DNA of 64,000 nucleotides from the NCBI GenBank assembly GCA_018136815.1, contig CM030938.1:3600248-3664247 (forward strand). Direction: 5' to 3'. The stretch is from Isochrysis galbana. Taxonomy: Eukaryota > Haptophyta > Isochrysidales > Isochrysidaceae. Numbering within the stretch: the first letter of the stretch is position 1; each line of letters starts with the position of its first letter. A program made the position numbers and the translations under genes. The notes beneath the pieces were generated by a model. That model worked only from the letters and a program-made list of their open reading frames with translations, was not told where the DNA came from and ran no database searches. This document shows, piece after piece, positions 63,648-64,000 of the stretch.

Positions 63648-64000
63648 TGGCCATACATGATGTGTCATTCGTCCTGTAGCCCTTGAGGGCAAGTTTATCG
63701 AGCAGCATGAGCATTGGTATTCGGATTCTCTATCGCTCTCCACAGACGTCGCCTCGGAATGGCCTCGATCCACAACACGGTCTTAGCATATCGTCCGATG
63801 GATGCACATGCGGATCCATTCTAGACCAGTGACCCTCTAAATGTATCGCACCCGCTTTTTATGACGCGAGTTTAGTAGCGGGAGTGATCGATCGCGTTGG
63901 TCTTCATCACTATTTTGGACGCTGAACATATTTTCTTTGACCCAACCACCGACTGAGTCATCCGAACCAACTAAATCAACGCGAGTACACACACACAATC
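63648..64000. other. 3' flank of the FMR1-like gene
   Basis: Presumed 3' UTR and intergenic DNA. No further gene start is recognisable before the window ends. Confidence 0.4.

Noticed and set aside
1..64000. CRISPR arrays, bacterial operons, rRNA or tRNA genes
   Set aside because: No regularly spaced direct repeats with unique spacers, no Shine-Dalgarno-linked gene strings and no tRNA cloverleaf or rRNA stretch was recognised; the introns show eukaryotic DNA.

Overview
The window is nuclear DNA from a GC-rich eukaryote, most likely a unicellular alga or other protist; I cannot name the lineage. Genes on both strands have short introns (about 85-170 bp, GT-AG, one probable GC-AG) or none. They are separated by repeat-rich, low-complexity DNA, and there are no operons. 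Two runs of exactly 100 Ns (3872-3971, 38901-39000) are assembly gaps.

Layout. 1-9.2 kb: an SLC19-type folate/thiamine carrier (+), a LINE fragment, a protein with three PAM2-like PABP-binding motifs and a coiled coil (+), and a thioredoxin-like [2Fe-2S] protein with a helical-repeat tail (+). 9.3-16.5 kb: an internally deleted LINE (-), dispersed repeats, an SH3BGRL/glutaredoxin-like gene (-), microsatellites and LINE 3' ends. 16.5-27.3 kb: an RRM/CysRS-like/WW/GYF/SAP protein (-), then a divergent pair made of an MBD4-type DNA glycosylase (-) and a P5A ATPase (+, nine exons whose lengths sum to 1210 aa). 27.3-35 kb: repeats and a frameshifted unknown gene. 35.5-39 kb: a NEK-family kinase (+) cut by a gap. 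40.3-41.3 kb: a comparatively A/T-rich orphan coiled-coil ORF. 42.5-46.1 kb: a BRWD/PHIP-like WD40 protein with a chromodomain instead of bromodomains (-). 46.5-51 kb: a hAT-type MITE, a hAT transposase relic and repeats. 51.3-52.3 kb: ATG5 (+). 54.4-61.2 kb: a young Ty1/copia element with identical LTRs, split by a LINE. 61.5-63.6 kb: an FMR1/FXR-type RNA-binding protein (+).

The host genes are housekeeping or regulatory: vitamin transport, ER P5A transport, autophagy, DNA repair, chromatin reading, ciliary/cell-cycle kinase and RNA regulation. They do not form a single pathway. Three independent proteins (PAM2 protein, RRM/WW/GYF/SAP protein, FMR1-like protein) point to elaborate post-transcriptional control. 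The rest is shaped by mobile elements: LINE copies with internal deletions and oligo-T 3' ends, a copia with a broken RT motif, and a MITE with intact TIRs and target duplication.
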